Positions 21,083 through 31,648 of a stretch of DNA of 64,000 nt are shown piece by piece (the stretch's first letter is position 1; each line of letters begins with the position of its first letter). A program made the translations under genes and the position numbers. Location: assembly GCA_022575985.1 (NCBI GenBank), contig JAKSXM010000269.1:2170001-2234000 (forward strand), given 5' to 3'. Below the pieces are notes generated by a model that saw only the letters and a program-made list of their open reading frames with translations, was not told the DNA's origin and made no database searches. This DNA comes from Anagrus nilaparvatae. Lineage: Eukaryota; Arthropoda; Insecta; Hymenoptera; Mymaridae.

Positions 21083-23950
21083 GGTTGTAGTAACATCACA
21101 AAACCGAGTAAACTTGCCCTTAAGGTCGGATTTTTAAATGCTACGTCTCTGAAAAAGCATGTCTGGCAAGTACGCAAATTTTTAATTGACGATAATTCTT
21201 ACCATATTTTTGGTATAGCTGAAACGAGATTAGGATCAGTAGTCGATGATGCAGTTATTAACATTCCTGGTTATAGTTCCTTACGTCAAGACCGCAATAC
21301 TCATGGTGGTGGCCTTACTCTTTATATCAAGGAAAACCTAAAGGCTAAAATCCTATGTACTTCCAAAACGGAACAGGTTGGTAAGCCCTTGATAACGGAA
21401 TACCTTTTTTGTTCTGTTTGGGAAGGAAACTCCACGCCCACCTTAATTGCTCTTATTTATCGCCCTCCTGATGTCAATATTAGGTCAGATCATAAATTCA
21501 TCAGCGCTCTTCGTACATACTGCCCTGACTTTAGTCATAAGGTACTTATGGGAGACTTTAACTCTGACATGCTCGATCCAAACAATTCTGATACGCGCTT
21601 TGTGAACGGTCTTATCAATGAACTATCACTCAAATTGGTTGATACTGGTGCATCTCACCATACAGATAACAAGAAAACGTGGATTGACTGCATATTTGTT
21701 GATGATTGTGACAATATTATTAGCCTGGAATGTTTTCTCCCTAATTTCTCTAATCATCATCATATTATTTCAGCTACTATTGACATTTTTTTTCATGATC
21801 CGCCAGAGACCCCTGTTAAATACAAGGCTATTAATAGTATACTACAACGTAACTTAAACTCACATTTACGTGGTCTAGATTGGACTGTCTTTTCTTCTCC
21901 AGCAAATAATTTTGACATTGAGCAAGGTCTTTCTGCTCTAACCAATAATATTCGTAGCTCTATTGACGTACTCGCACCTGACAAATCAATCAAGCCGGGA
22001 AAAGTCAAATATCCTTGGCTAAATAGTGATCTTCGACTACTAAAATCTAAACGTGATTCTACTAATAGACGATACCAAAGGACTGGCTCTCGTGACTTAT
22101 TAAATGAATTTTTAATTCTCGCAAATACTTTTGAGGAACAGTCAGAGATGGCTCGTTGTGCCTACATGCATAATCGAATTTGTAGTGCACTAGATGCCAA
22201 TAAAAACTTTTGGAAAGAAATGAGGGGTCTGGGTTTAATTCCTAAAGTAAATGATGCTCTTCATGGGTTCTCGCCCGAAGAGATTAATGTACATTTTTCA
22301 AATATTTCAATTTCTGCCACTGAAGATCCCTCTATTTCTCGTGATATCATTGATGGTGCTTCTCTTGATGGCTTTTCATTCAAAGAAGTATCTATTAATG
22401 ACGTCATCCTGGCTGTTTCTCATTTTAAGTCCCAAGCAAAGGGTGAGGATGGTATACCTCAAAGCATTATTGCAAAGGCATTGCCTACGATTGCTCCGTA
22501 TTTAAGCAAACTTTTTAATGCCTCACTTTCACAAGGTATTTTTCCTGAAGATTGGAAAAAATCGCGTATTACAGCGCTTAAAAAAGTGGCTATACCATCC
22601 TCTCCCTCTGATTTTCGTCCTATTGCACTATTGTGCTTTTTGTCAAAGGTCCTTGAGAAGCTTGCTCATGATCAGATAACCAACTTCTTGACCAAACATA
22701 AAATTTTAGATATGTATCAAACTGGCTTCCGTAAACATCATTCTACCCAAACAGCCTTAATTAAGCTCACGGATGATATACGTATGGGTAAGGAAAAGAG
22801 GTTGGCTACTCTGTTACTATCATTTGACTTCTCGAAGGCCTTTGACAATGTTTCCCCTTCGAAACTACTAAGAAAACTACAGGCCATTGGATTTTCTAAG
22901 TCATCTTTAACCTGGCTTTGGTCATATCTTTACGGTCGTTCGATATGCGTAACATCCAAAGACAATACTTCTGATTATCGTGGCATAAACATTGGAGTAC
23001 CTCAGGGCTCTGTTCTGGGGCCTCTTTTGTTTTGTGTCTACATGAATGACCTCAAGAATCATCTGGATACTTGTAACACGTACAGATTACTGTATGCTGA
23101 CGATCTTCAGATCTATGTTCAGGTGCCTGCTCATTCAATTGAACAAGGAATCATAATGCTCTCTGATTCTGCTAAGATTGTAGCATCATGGGCAGACACA
23201 AATGGCTTGGCATTAAACACCAAAAAAACCCAAGCAATAGTTTTCGGCTCCTCTCATACATTAAAATTATTTAAGAACTTAAATATCCCTACGATCTCGG
23301 TCAACTCTGATGGTGATACTATTCCTTTTGTTGATCAAGTTTCCAATTTGGGAGTCATTCTGGATAGCACGCTTTCATGGTCTCCTCATATAAATCAAAT
23401 AACCAAAAGGGTAAATAGAATACTTTACGGTCTTAAAATCATCAAGCCCTGTACCTCACAATCATTACGTAAGCGCCTAATAGAGTCTCTTGTGGTTCCT
23501 CATCTAGACTATTGCAACGTTGTCTATTCAGATGCCTCCAATGGTCTACGTGCGCAATTGCAGAGACTTTCAAATGTAGGCATACGGTACATATTTGGCC
23601 TACGCAAGAAGGAGCATATCACGCCTTTCAGAAGAAGATTAAATTGGATGCGTTATGACACTCGCACAGACTATTTTGCATCCTTAGTGATGTACAGACT
23701 CGTCCGCATGAAGGAGCCGCCATTCCTTTTGTCACTATTTGAGCCCTATAAATCGGACAAGCCTCAACGCGGTCCTCGTAAGGATTTAAAGATCCCCTCT
23801 GACATAATAACTGACTGGGGTATTAATTCATTCCAAATCAAATATGCCCACTTCTGGAATAACATCCCTCCCTGCATACGTGACATTCATTCATATTCAC
23901 GGTTTAAGAGAAGTATAAGGCATTATTTATACAAGACCGATGATATTTAA
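21077..23950 (+). CDS. LINE 2 ORF2: APE-type endonuclease and reverse transcriptase
   Basis: Exactly 957 codons from after the UGA to the TAA at 23948-23950, the same length as in LINE 1. Endonuclease blocks: LKVGFLNATSLKKHVWQVR, GIAETRLG (catalytic Glu), MGDFNSDM and SNHHIIS. Reverse transcriptase blocks: SDFRPIALLCFLSKVLEKL, DFSKAFDNVSPSKLL, GVPQGSVLGPLLFCVYMND and LLYADDLQIYVQ, with YADD at 23093-23104. The C-terminal FWNNIPPCIRD box ends the protein. The first 470 nt contain no in-frame ATG, and calling the ORF from an internal codon removes the N-terminal third of the endonuclease. The reading frame is otherwise clean, so the copy may have been active recently. Confidence 0.93.
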   Translation, partial: LAGCSNITKPSKLALKVGFLNATSLKKHVWQVRKFLIDDNSYHIFGIAETRLGSVVDDAVINIPGYSSLRQDRNTHGGGLTLYIKENLKAKILCTSKTEQVGKPLITEYLFCSVWEGNSTPTLIALIYRPPDVNIRSDHKFISALRTYCPDFSHKVLMGDFNSDMLDPNNSDTRFVNGLINELSLKLVDTGASHHTDNKKTWIDCIFVDDCDNIISLECFLPNFSNHHHIISATIDIFFHDPPETPVKYKAINSILQRNLNSHLRGLDWTVFSSPANNFDIEQGLSALTNNIRSSIDVLAPDKSIKPGKVKYPWLNSDLRLLKSKRDSTNRRYQRTGSRDLLNEFLILANTFEEQSEMARCAYMHNRICSALDANKNFWKEMRGLGLIPKVNDALHGFSPEEINVHFSNISISATEDPSISRDIIDGASLDGFSFKEVSINDVILAVSHFKSQAKGEDGIPQSIIAKALPTIAPYLSKLFNASLSQGIFPEDWKKSRITALKKVAIPSSPSDFRPIALLCFLSKVLEKLAHDQITNFLTKHKILDMYQTGFRKHHSTQTALIKLTDDIRMGKEKRLATLLLSFDFSKAFDNVSPSKLLRKLQAIGFSKSSLTWLWSYLYGRSICVTSKDNTSDYRGINIGVPQGSVLGPLLFCVYMNDLKNHLDTCNTYRLLYADDLQIYVQVPAHSIEQGIIMLSDSAKIVASWADTNGLALNTKKTQAIVFGSSHTLKLFKNLNIPTISVNSDGDTIPFVDQVSNLGVILDSTLSWSPHINQITKRVNRILYGLKIIKPCTSQSLRKRLIESLVVPHLDYCNVVYSDASNGLRAQLQRLSNVGIRYIFGLRKKEHITPFRRRLNWMRYDTRTDYFASLVMYRLVRMKEPPFLLSLFEPYKSDKPQRGPRKDLKIPSDIITDWGINSFQIKYAHFWNNIPPCIRDIHSYSRFKRSIRHYLYKTDDI

Positions 23951-24192
23951 CACAAATCATCCAATTTTATATTATTTTATTGACGGAATATTCTGACTTA
24001 TTAAGTTTAATGCTTTGTGCTATTGATATATTTACCAAATACTTTATTTTTTATAAACTATAAATTATATTTTCTATTTATTTATTTTGTATTGTATATA
24101 TTATATTTTAATTGATTTACTACTTATATGTAAAAGAGTGTACCATATTTTGCCAGGCAAATAAAGAGAATAATAATAATAATAATAATAAT

Positions 24193-24848
24193 ATATACAA
24201 ATATCTACATAACCTGTAAAATTAATGAAGTATCTAATTAAGATCATCCTTAACCTCTATGTTTTTAACATAGGATTACCGACTGAGTTTTAAATTTGTA
24301 AAATGTAGTTATTTCGTTCCTAATAACATTTGTAACTTCATATTGATTCATTCCCTTGCAAAAATTATACTTTAAAGCCTGAAATAATTTTTTTTTATTT
24401 TCTAAAGCGTAGAAAAGTAAAAGTACATTTTTAAAAATTTTACCGACGTATTTGACTTTAGTATGACGTTAATGAACTATATACTGTAAATCTAGCTTAT
24501 ATTAAATTTAACTAATTATGTAATTTTATATTGTCTTGCTTTTAATTTTATTTTACGTTCTGTATATATAAATGATATAAACTGTGTGATTTTCTGCCTT
24601 TGTATATTTATACAATAAATAAAATATCAAATATCAAAATATCAAATAAAATTCATATCATATTTAGTCCCAATTCTTTTATTATAATAAATACATTATA
24701 AAAATTGAAAAGAAAAGAAAAATTAAATTATGATAAAATAAAAATGAAATTTTTTAATAAAAACAAAATTTATAAATAAAAAGTATTTGAGAGAGAAAGA
24801 AATGTAAAAGAAAGGAGAATAAATAGATAAAATTAAAATGGAAATAAA
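24193..24848. other. AT-rich stretch, possible intron of the minus-strand exon to its right
   Basis: No open frame or repeat family was recognised. If the exon at 24855-24931 is real, this is the start of its first intron, and LINE 2 would lie inside that intron. Confidence 0.3.
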
Positions 24849-24854
24849 ACTTAC

Positions 24855-24931
24855 ACAGCACCCTGTCCAAGAAGAAACGTATCCACAGCCTCGTTACATG
24901 TGAAATCTGGTGTTTCATCTAAATCAGACAT
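24855..24931 (-). CDS. Candidate first coding exon of an unidentified host gene (partial)
   Basis: On the minus strand an ATG at 24931 opens MSDLDETPDFTCNEAV..., about 25 codons with balanced composition, unlike the surrounding low-complexity DNA. The exon ends at a consensus splice donor, GTAAGT (24854-24849), in phase 2. Upstream on the minus strand is an AT-rich leader. I do not recognise the protein, and no second exon is visible before LINE 2. The case rests on composition, ATG and donor only, so it could be a chance frame. Confidence 0.4.
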
Positions 24932-27455
24932 CTTGACTTAATTTTTTTTATTTAATAAATTAAATTAAATAAATTAATATTTAAATAAATGTAAATTTAT
25001 TTTTAAATTATTATAATTATAATAATAATTATTAGAAATAAAATAATAATTTATTAAAAATTTTGTTTGCTTGACATCAACTCGATTGTTTGAAAACAGA
25101 AGAACTAGTAACGAACTCTTTTTTTAACGAACTCTACTAACTTTTCACTTGGTCATTGCCCTCTGAGCAAAGCGTGAGAACCAAATCAAATGAATGATCG
25201 GTTTTTAATAGAGGGCGCGATAATTATAATATCATGGGCGTATTCGAAAATGATTTTTAGTAACAAATTTATGTTGGAACAAATTCTCTAGACTTTTTTT
25301 CTGGGGATAAAATGGGCGGAGGTGAAAAAAAACTGTTCGTAAATGACAGTGAGATTTCGGATGATTTGAACAAACTAGTGGTCGCGAGCAGCGTAATTGC
25401 TTCGATTTCGTTATAAAAATATTAAGAGTATAAACGATGGAGAATTATTATTACAGTTTTTTAAATTAAATTTTGTATGTTAACTTGCTTATAATTTTTG
25501 TGGGGGAAGAGGGTGTATATTTGTATTTTATAAATTACTTGAAGTTTGTATTATTTTCAACTAATATATTTAAGTTAGATTATTATCAGTTTTATCAATT
25601 CATTAGAGTGGATTTAGCAGTGTGGGTGGCAATTGTGATTATTACTAATTAATTATTCTATTAATATAGCACCTGCTTTGTTAAAGTACTTCATTTGTAA
25701 AATTTGTGCAAAATCCTTGCTGATTTAAGATATAAACTCACTTTCAATATATTTTCTGTGTATGAGAAATTGTATATCATCTCTAATAGCAGAAATGATA
25801 TAAAGTTGTTAAGTTATTATACTCTCTTATTATTACTTGTTTGAAAAATTGCATAAAACAATGTTATGATCTCATTCTAGACATAATAAAAGAAGAATTA
25901 AATCAGCAGGATTCTCAATAAGTTATTATTTAACTGCTTTAGACTCAAAACAAAAACTACATTTATTTAATTTTATTTTTCAATTATTCATGATGTGAAT
26001 TCATTATTGCTAGTGCAGTAGTGATATCAGTGATAGAATTATTTCTATTAGAATAATTATTAAATCTTGAATCTACAGATATCCTGCTGGTCTAGTCATG
26101 ATAGTAAAACTTGAAATTAGGCAATCAGTCTCTGTTAAACTTGCATCAATTCATTATTTATTGTATTTGTACGCGTTTTGTCAAATGTTGTTCTGTAGAA
26201 TATGATATAATCTTATGATTAAGTATACTCAAGAACTCTTCATGTTCAATTAATTAAAATTAATTAAGATAATTTATTTATATTTAATTGGCTATCATTT
26301 TATAACTTGTAACTTTTTTTATTTTTCCATTTTTTTCCATTGGTTTTATTTTTTTTAAATTCACTTGATTAAAAACAAATTTATGTAAATTTAAAACACT
26401 ACAAAATTTAGAATTCAAAAAATGTTTAGCCTCAAATTTTGCTATTAATTTTGTAATTATTGTTTATATCTCACTTCTTTAATCTGGAATTGTAAAATTT
26501 CTTATAGATAGTGTAATTGTAAATTTACTTACTTTTTCTGTAAGGAGGGAGATCTGAATAGTAGTTGTAGAAACATGGATTTTCAATTGATTTGCTAATT
26601 TTGATATAACTTTGTATGAGCAAATTTGGCAAGGTGGGTGGTGAAAATTACTGTATTTTTAACTTTATAAAAATAATTCTTGCTCCATTACCCCTAATTT
26701 GTTAAATTGCTCTAACATATTGCTTAAACCACAGTTTAAAAAAACTTTTGTTCACATGTTCCTTTTCAATTTGCGAGGAAAAGGGAATGCTTGGAGTTCT
26801 ACTTGCAGAACTAATCTCAACAAAATTTTTAAACTGGGTCTCAAACCGCTATATAGAAATTTTGTTATAACTTTGCTTGAAAGCTAAGTTATCATGCTTA
26901 AGCTTTATTTATTTGTGCGCGCGAGTATTAAATTCGAGAATTTTACTCAAACTACCTTATTACTCTCACCTTTTTTTGAGGATAGGGAGAGTGTCTAAAT
27001 TGACTTTCCGAACTACTTTAAGCAAAATTTTTATATTTTTATATTTTTATATTATTTTTAGTTCTACTTGCTGAACTTTATGAAACTTGTTAATATGCTA
27101 TAATGATACTTCTCTGTAGTACATAGCTAAAATTATAAAATAAAAGATAAGTGTCATTATTGACTGTGTAATTCGATCTGGGCCTTCAATGGTCTTACAA
27201 ACCATTGATGTCTACGGATTTCATGCCGGTCTAATGGAATTAGTGAAACTCAGAATCAGATTAGCATTTAAATTGAAAACTTTTTATCAATTGTAATTAA
27301 ACTGTTTAAATTTTTAAATTATTTTTTAATTTATGTAGCCATTTAGCATATTGCAAAAATATTCGAGTCAAATTTGTATTTTTCATTTACCACAATTATT
27401 TTTTATATTCATTCTTTATTTACAATTTTATTAGTAAAATTGTGGTGGGTGGAAA
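24932..27455. other. AT-rich region, no supported gene
   Basis: Contains a possible upstream leader for the minus-strand exon (24932-25260). Several degenerate stretches lie near 26540-27090, in which AGTTCTACTTGCxGAACT and similar phrases recur. The short open frames at 26.7-27.1 kb have no recognisable domain. Nothing else could be supported. Confidence 0.4.
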
Positions 27456-27668
27456 TGTTGTGTAAATGTATGTATTATAATGTATTATATGGTATGTGTG
27501 TGTAGGAGATCTCCCCTTCCTTTTTTGTATATATTCTCCCTTTTTATCTTTAGTGTTCGTTGAGACGCCAAGCAACGAGCGTCGTCTTAATAAATAGTAT
27601 TACATAATATATACTATGTGTATTTAATAAGTCAATCATCTCCATCACCAAATCCATCATTTATCCAT
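27456..27668 (+). repeat. Possible solo LTR
   Basis: A purine-rich GGTGGGTGGAAA is followed by TGTTGTGTAAATG. The segment contains CTTTTTATC, a GAGACGCCAAGCAACGAGCG block, an AATAAA signal near 27589, and ends in repeated ATCCATCA. The TG...CA ends and the poly(A) signal suggest an LTR, but there is no second copy or target duplication here to confirm it. Confidence 0.25.
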
Positions 27669-27870
27669 CATAATAAAAATTAAATATCTCAAAAAATACG
27701 ATAGCTGAGCAGAAAATCTATGGCCTATGTCACCCGCAGACTTTTTTTCTTTATTTTGACACCGGTTTGATGCCAATAGGTTCGGCGGTTCTTGCGTCAT
27801 TAGGGTACAAACGCACAAACAGACAAACAAACAAATAAATTTTCAAATATATATAGTATATTAAGATATT
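27669..27870 (-). mobile_element. Helitron/HINE-like repeat fragment (minus strand)
   Basis: The reverse complement of the family described at 11.8 kb: TATATATTTGAAAATTTATT, a short (TTTG)/(CTGT) run, ACCCTAATGACGCAAGAACC, the GTC...AAAATAAAG and GTCTGCGGGTGACATAGGCC block, and AGCTATCGTATTTTTTGAG. Only this part of the element is present. Confidence 0.65.
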
Positions 27871-27872
27871 AA

Positions 27873-27875
27873 GAT

Positions 27876-27910
<35 letters not shown>

Positions 27911-27911
27911 T
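27873..27911. repeat. (GATA)n microsatellite
   Basis: An uninterrupted GATA tetranucleotide run of about nine units between a Helitron-like fragment and the CTAG end of the next element. Confidence 0.95.
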
Positions 27912-27940
27912 GAATTTAAAATCCAAATTTTATATTATAA

Positions 27941-29183
27941 CTAGGGGGCAAGCCACCTGCGCCCTGAAGCGCGCCAACCCCCTCAGATCATATTTCATAT
28001 TTAATCGAAATAAAAATAATTTTAGAGTGAGATATCAATTTCAAATAATGAACTTTTTCCATGATATTAAGAAAACATTATTATTTTTATTTTCAAAATT
28101 TAGCTAAAGAAAAAAATATTGCATTACTGTCCCTCGGTGCTACGCACCTCGGGCCAGAACCCTTTTCATCCCTCAAAATAAATTTTTCTTTTGTTGTGAA
28201 CGGCGAAATTTTTTAAAAGGATGACGAAATACTCGAAATAATTTTCATATGTTATGTGTTGCATGTACAAATATAATTAATTTTCTATTAGTTTAAACAT
28301 TTTTCATTAAAATTTATAATTATTTTTACAATTTATATTATTATAAATTAAAAAATTAATATTTACATTTATCTACAAATTTGTATACAGCACGCCGTTA
28401 ACACCAATGAAACGACCAAATAGAAAAAGATGACGAAATTTTTAGGAGATTGCATAAAAAAATAATTATTGTACTTTTTACTTCCGTATTTTTTACACAA
28501 AATTTTATTAATAATTAAGTATTTTAAAAGATAATAAAAATTAGAACTAACGAAATAAATAATGAACGAATCAGCGCAACCAATCACGAATAAATTAGAC
28601 GAAAAATTATGTCACATGAGTTTTTTAGAGATAGAAATTTATCTCAAGAAAAAAATATTTAATATCGCATCTGAATTCAAATACTAATTGCTATGCCTCG
28701 AAATAAATGTTTCTTTTGTCCTGGACGGCAAAATTTTACAATCGGATGACGCAATACTCCAATAAGTTTTCATATATTATCATAAATAAAAACCAATATT
28801 ATTTTTATTTTAAAAAATTATTTCAAGAAAAAATATATCGTATCTGAATGCAAATATTGATTACTGTCCCTCGGTGCTACGAACCTCGGGCTGAACCTTT
28901 ATCATCCCTCGAGATTAATTTTTCTCTTGTCCTGGACAGCGAAATTTAATAATAGGATGACGAAATCTCGAATCAGTTTTCATATATTATATGTCGCACC
29001 TACAGATGTAATTTTGTATTATAGTTTAAACATTTTTTACTAAAATTGACAGTTTATAATAATAAATTAAAAAATTAATATTTAAAATTATTTTACAAAT
29101 TTTTTATACAGCGCGCGGCAGATACTGCAGAGCAAAAATGAATCCATTAAGATCTTAAGACGAAATTTTTAGAAGATTGTATA
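27941..29183 (-). mobile_element. Helitron-like element with three diverged internal repeats
   Basis: On the minus strand the 3' end would be CTAG at 27944-27941, preceded by a GC-rich hairpin-like segment (GCGCGCTTCAGGGCGC...). The body contains three diverged copies (about 28120-28330, 28660-28800 and 28860-29060) of a module. The module begins CTGTCCCTCGGTGCTACG(C/A)ACCTCGGG, continues with CTTTTGTCCTGGACGGC and GGATGACGAAAT, and ends with TTAAACATTTTTxA. GGTGC-GTA-GCACC inside it is a perfect hairpin. The short minus-strand open frame at 28.4-28.6 kb is AT-rich noise. Confidence 0.5.
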
Positions 29184-29366
29184 TAGTCCTGTCGCCAGCA
29201 ATGCTATTTAATGCCATAAAATTGCATAAAAGTTCCATGGAAAAAAATGGGTGGTATTTATGTTTAGCGGGTCAAAAAACATAAATACCACCCATTTTTT
29301 TCCATGGAACTTTTATGCTATTTTAAGATTTTATGGCATTAAATAACATTGCTGGCGACAAGACTA
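29184..29366. mobile_element. Palindromic hairpin MITE, 183 bp
   Basis: The two halves are reverse complements. The left half starts TAGTCCTGTCGCCAGCAATG and the right half ends CATTGCTGGCGACAAGACTA. The arms continue through ATTTAATGCCATAAAAT and TTCCATGGAAAAAAATGGG. The centre is AGCGGGTCAAAAA. Almost the whole element can fold into one stem, the form of a miniature foldback element. No transposase is associated. Confidence 0.85.
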
Positions 29367-30553
29367 ATTATAAAATGAGAAAAATATTATATTTCTTATT
29401 TATCCTATATGAGTGATTCTTAGTGAATTCAGCAAAAGTTTCCAGGTTCGGTCGCTGAAACCGGCTAAAAACTTTTTTTTGCCAATTACCTATCCAAATT
29501 GGACAATGTCCCCAAATTGTAGCCCTTAATATTGAAAACTTAGCCCAGGGTGAATTTTTGAAAAAAAAGACGTTTTCATCTTTCCTCAGCCACCCATTCT
29601 TCTTTTATGTGCCATTCCTTCTGGAAATCATTAAAAATAATGAAAAAACAGGTACTATAGTAAAATTTCCTCAGGCATCCAGTGATGCCATTAGTTTTTG
29701 AAAATTCCAACACGGGGAGCCAGAAAATCGATAAATTCACAGGGTACATTACGGAAACTACAGAAAACTACGAATTTTTTATTCAGCTTCTCAGGAAAAG
29801 CGTGTTTTTATATATATTTTCGGATGCCATATCAACCTAGATGCGATCGAACTTACTAGACCCTAAAATAACCGAAAAATCGTGAATTTTCCTCAATTTT
29901 TCTCATTTTTTAGCAGTTTTTTTGAATTTTCCCGTTCTAAATGACCCCGAACTATTTAAACAAGGTAAGATTCGGATTTCCAGGGAAATTTTACATATTT
30001 TCTTTATTTAAATAATTTTTAGGCTTCGATGTAAACGAGCTCACACCAAATGCCTTAAATACAAAATTTTGATTTTTAACGTTTTTTAGCAGTTTTTTTG
30101 AATTTTCCCGCTCTAAATGACTCCGAACGATTTAAACAAGGTGAGATTCGGCTTCACAGGGAAATTTTACATATTTTCTTTATTTTAATCATTTTTAGGC
30201 TTTGATGTAAACGAGCTCACACCAAATGCCTTAAATACAAAATTTTGATTTTTATCGTTTTTTAGCAGTTTTGTGTGTACTTTTTCTGTTTAAGGTTCCT
30301 AATAAGATTTATTTATAAATATTATATTATTAAAGATGTAAATTACTAATAATCTTATTTCCGAAAAAAATTTTAAATAATTTAAATTTAGCGCTAAAAA
30401 TAATAAACATTGTATATAAAAAATTTAAAGCTATGTGGCGTGGCAATCGTCAATGTTTACAAGATTTATTAGTAAATAAATAAGATACTTTTTTTATTGT
30501 ATTCATATTATTCATTAAAACAATAAGCTACGTAAATTGTAAACATGACGTAG

Positions 30554-30936
30554 CACAGTGTGCCGAATCAATCAAAAATCTACTGACTCCGTAAAAATTT
30601 ATTTTTTCACCCATTAATTTTTTTAAATCCTTCGTATACTATCCTACTCTTATGGAAACCTGCTACTTTTTCAAATTTTTACAATTTAAATTCACCCTTA
30701 ATACATTAGTGTATACGCAAAAATTGTATTCACAGGGTTACTAAGTTTATTTGCAATTAAAAAAACCTTGTTTATATACACCGTTGCCTTTTTCCTGATT
30801 CAAAAAGTGAAAATTTTTAAAAAGTAGCAGGTTTCCATAAAAGTAGGATAGTATCCGAAGGATTTAAAAAAATAAATGGGTGAAAAAATTAAATTCTAAG
30901 AAGTCAGCAGATTTTTGATTGAATCAGCACACTGTG
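30554..30936. mobile_element. MITE with CACAGTGTGC ends and a 5-bp target duplication
   Basis: The left end CACAGTGTGCCGAATCAATC pairs with GATTGAATCAGCACACTGTG at the right end. The arms of roughly 130 bp continue through TTTTTCACCCATT and ATACTATCCTACT. The element is flanked by a perfect CGTAG duplication (30549-30553 and 30937-30941). It is nested inside the larger inverted-repeat transposon, upstream of its ORF. Confidence 0.88.
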
Positions 30937-30991
30937 CGTAGTAGCAGTTAAGGTTTTACAAAAATATATTGTAAGGTACATAAAAGAAAAC

Positions 30992-31648
30992 ATGCCTCAA
31001 ATTAAGAAAATTAAGTATGTTAGCGATGGTTGTCCGGGACAATACAAAAATTATTCCAACCTATACAATTTATGTCAACATAAAAAGAATTTTGGTATTG
31101 ATGCTGAGTGGATATTTTTTGCAACTTCTCACGGTAAATCAACTTGTGATATCATTGGATTTACGATAAAAACAGATACAAGCATAGAAAGTTTACGTCG
31201 TAAATTTGATAATCAAATAATGAATGTAAGCCGCATTCATGAATTTTGTGAACATCATTTACCTACAATAAAAACAATAATAATAAGCAGAGAGGAGTTA
31301 AGCCTGGCACGTGACACAACATCATCCATTGCGCATACCATTCCAGAAACACGAAATTATCACGACTTTACTCCATTATCAAATACAATAATTGGCTGTA
31401 AATATTTAAGTTCAGATGAAAGTTATTCCTTAAAATTTAATTTGTTGAAAAAAATAGCTTATAAATGGTCAGCAAATACTTATGTCTCTTTCGTAATCTC
31501 AAATACTTGGGCGGTAGGTTTTATTACAGATATAATTGAAGATGAATTAATAGCTGAAATATCTGTATTACAAAGTTTTTCAAAAAATATCTACAAATGG
31601 CCTGGTACTGCGACCCGTGTTAAAGTAGGCTTTAATGAAATTTTATAA
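30992..31648 (+). CDS. Transposase-like protein fragment (SDG...FFATSHGK type)
   Basis: 218 codons starting MPQIKKIKYVSDGCPGQYKN. The SDG-x-GQYKN block and the downstream EWIFFATSHGKSTCDIIGF block are a recognisable pair. They occur in multi-copy, poorly classified transposase-like proteins of insects and other animals, where the Asp of SDG is a likely catalytic residue. The remainder (ARDTTSSIAHTIPETRNYHDF) also fits that family. The N-terminal part, including any DNA-binding domain, is missing, probably lost when the MITE and inverted-repeat material came to lie upstream. It is therefore unlikely to be an active transposase. Its central place between the long inverted repeats makes it the likely remnant of the element's own enzyme. 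I cannot name the superfamily with confidence. Confidence 0.6.
   Translation: MPQIKKIKYVSDGCPGQYKNYSNLYNLCQHKKNFGIDAEWIFFATSHGKSTCDIIGFTIKTDTSIESLRRKFDNQIMNVSRIHEFCEHHLPTIKTIIISREELSLARDTTSSIAHTIPETRNYHDFTPLSNTIIGCKYLSSDESYSLKFNLLKKIAYKWSANTYVSFVISNTWAVGFITDIIEDELIAEISVLQSFSKNIYKWPGTATRVKVGFNEIL

Larger units (their letters stand above)
19045..24192 (+). mobile_element. LINE 2: second CR1/Jockey-type LINE of the same family
   Basis: About 5.15 kb with the same plan as LINE 1: a GC-rich 5' start (GCGCGTGCGCGGCGGTT), ORF1, an in-frame UGA, ORF2, a 3' UTR ending GGCAAATAAA, then (TAA)n to about 24192. The proteins are clearly homologous to those of LINE 1 but substantially diverged, so this is a separate lineage and not a recent duplicate. 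It starts about 20 bp after a Helitron 3' end, in an AT microsatellite. Confidence 0.9.

Noticed and set aside
21389..21391. TTG as the start codon of LINE 2 ORF2
   Set aside because: It would remove about 104 residues that contain conserved endonuclease motifs. The frame is open back to the UGA at 21074.
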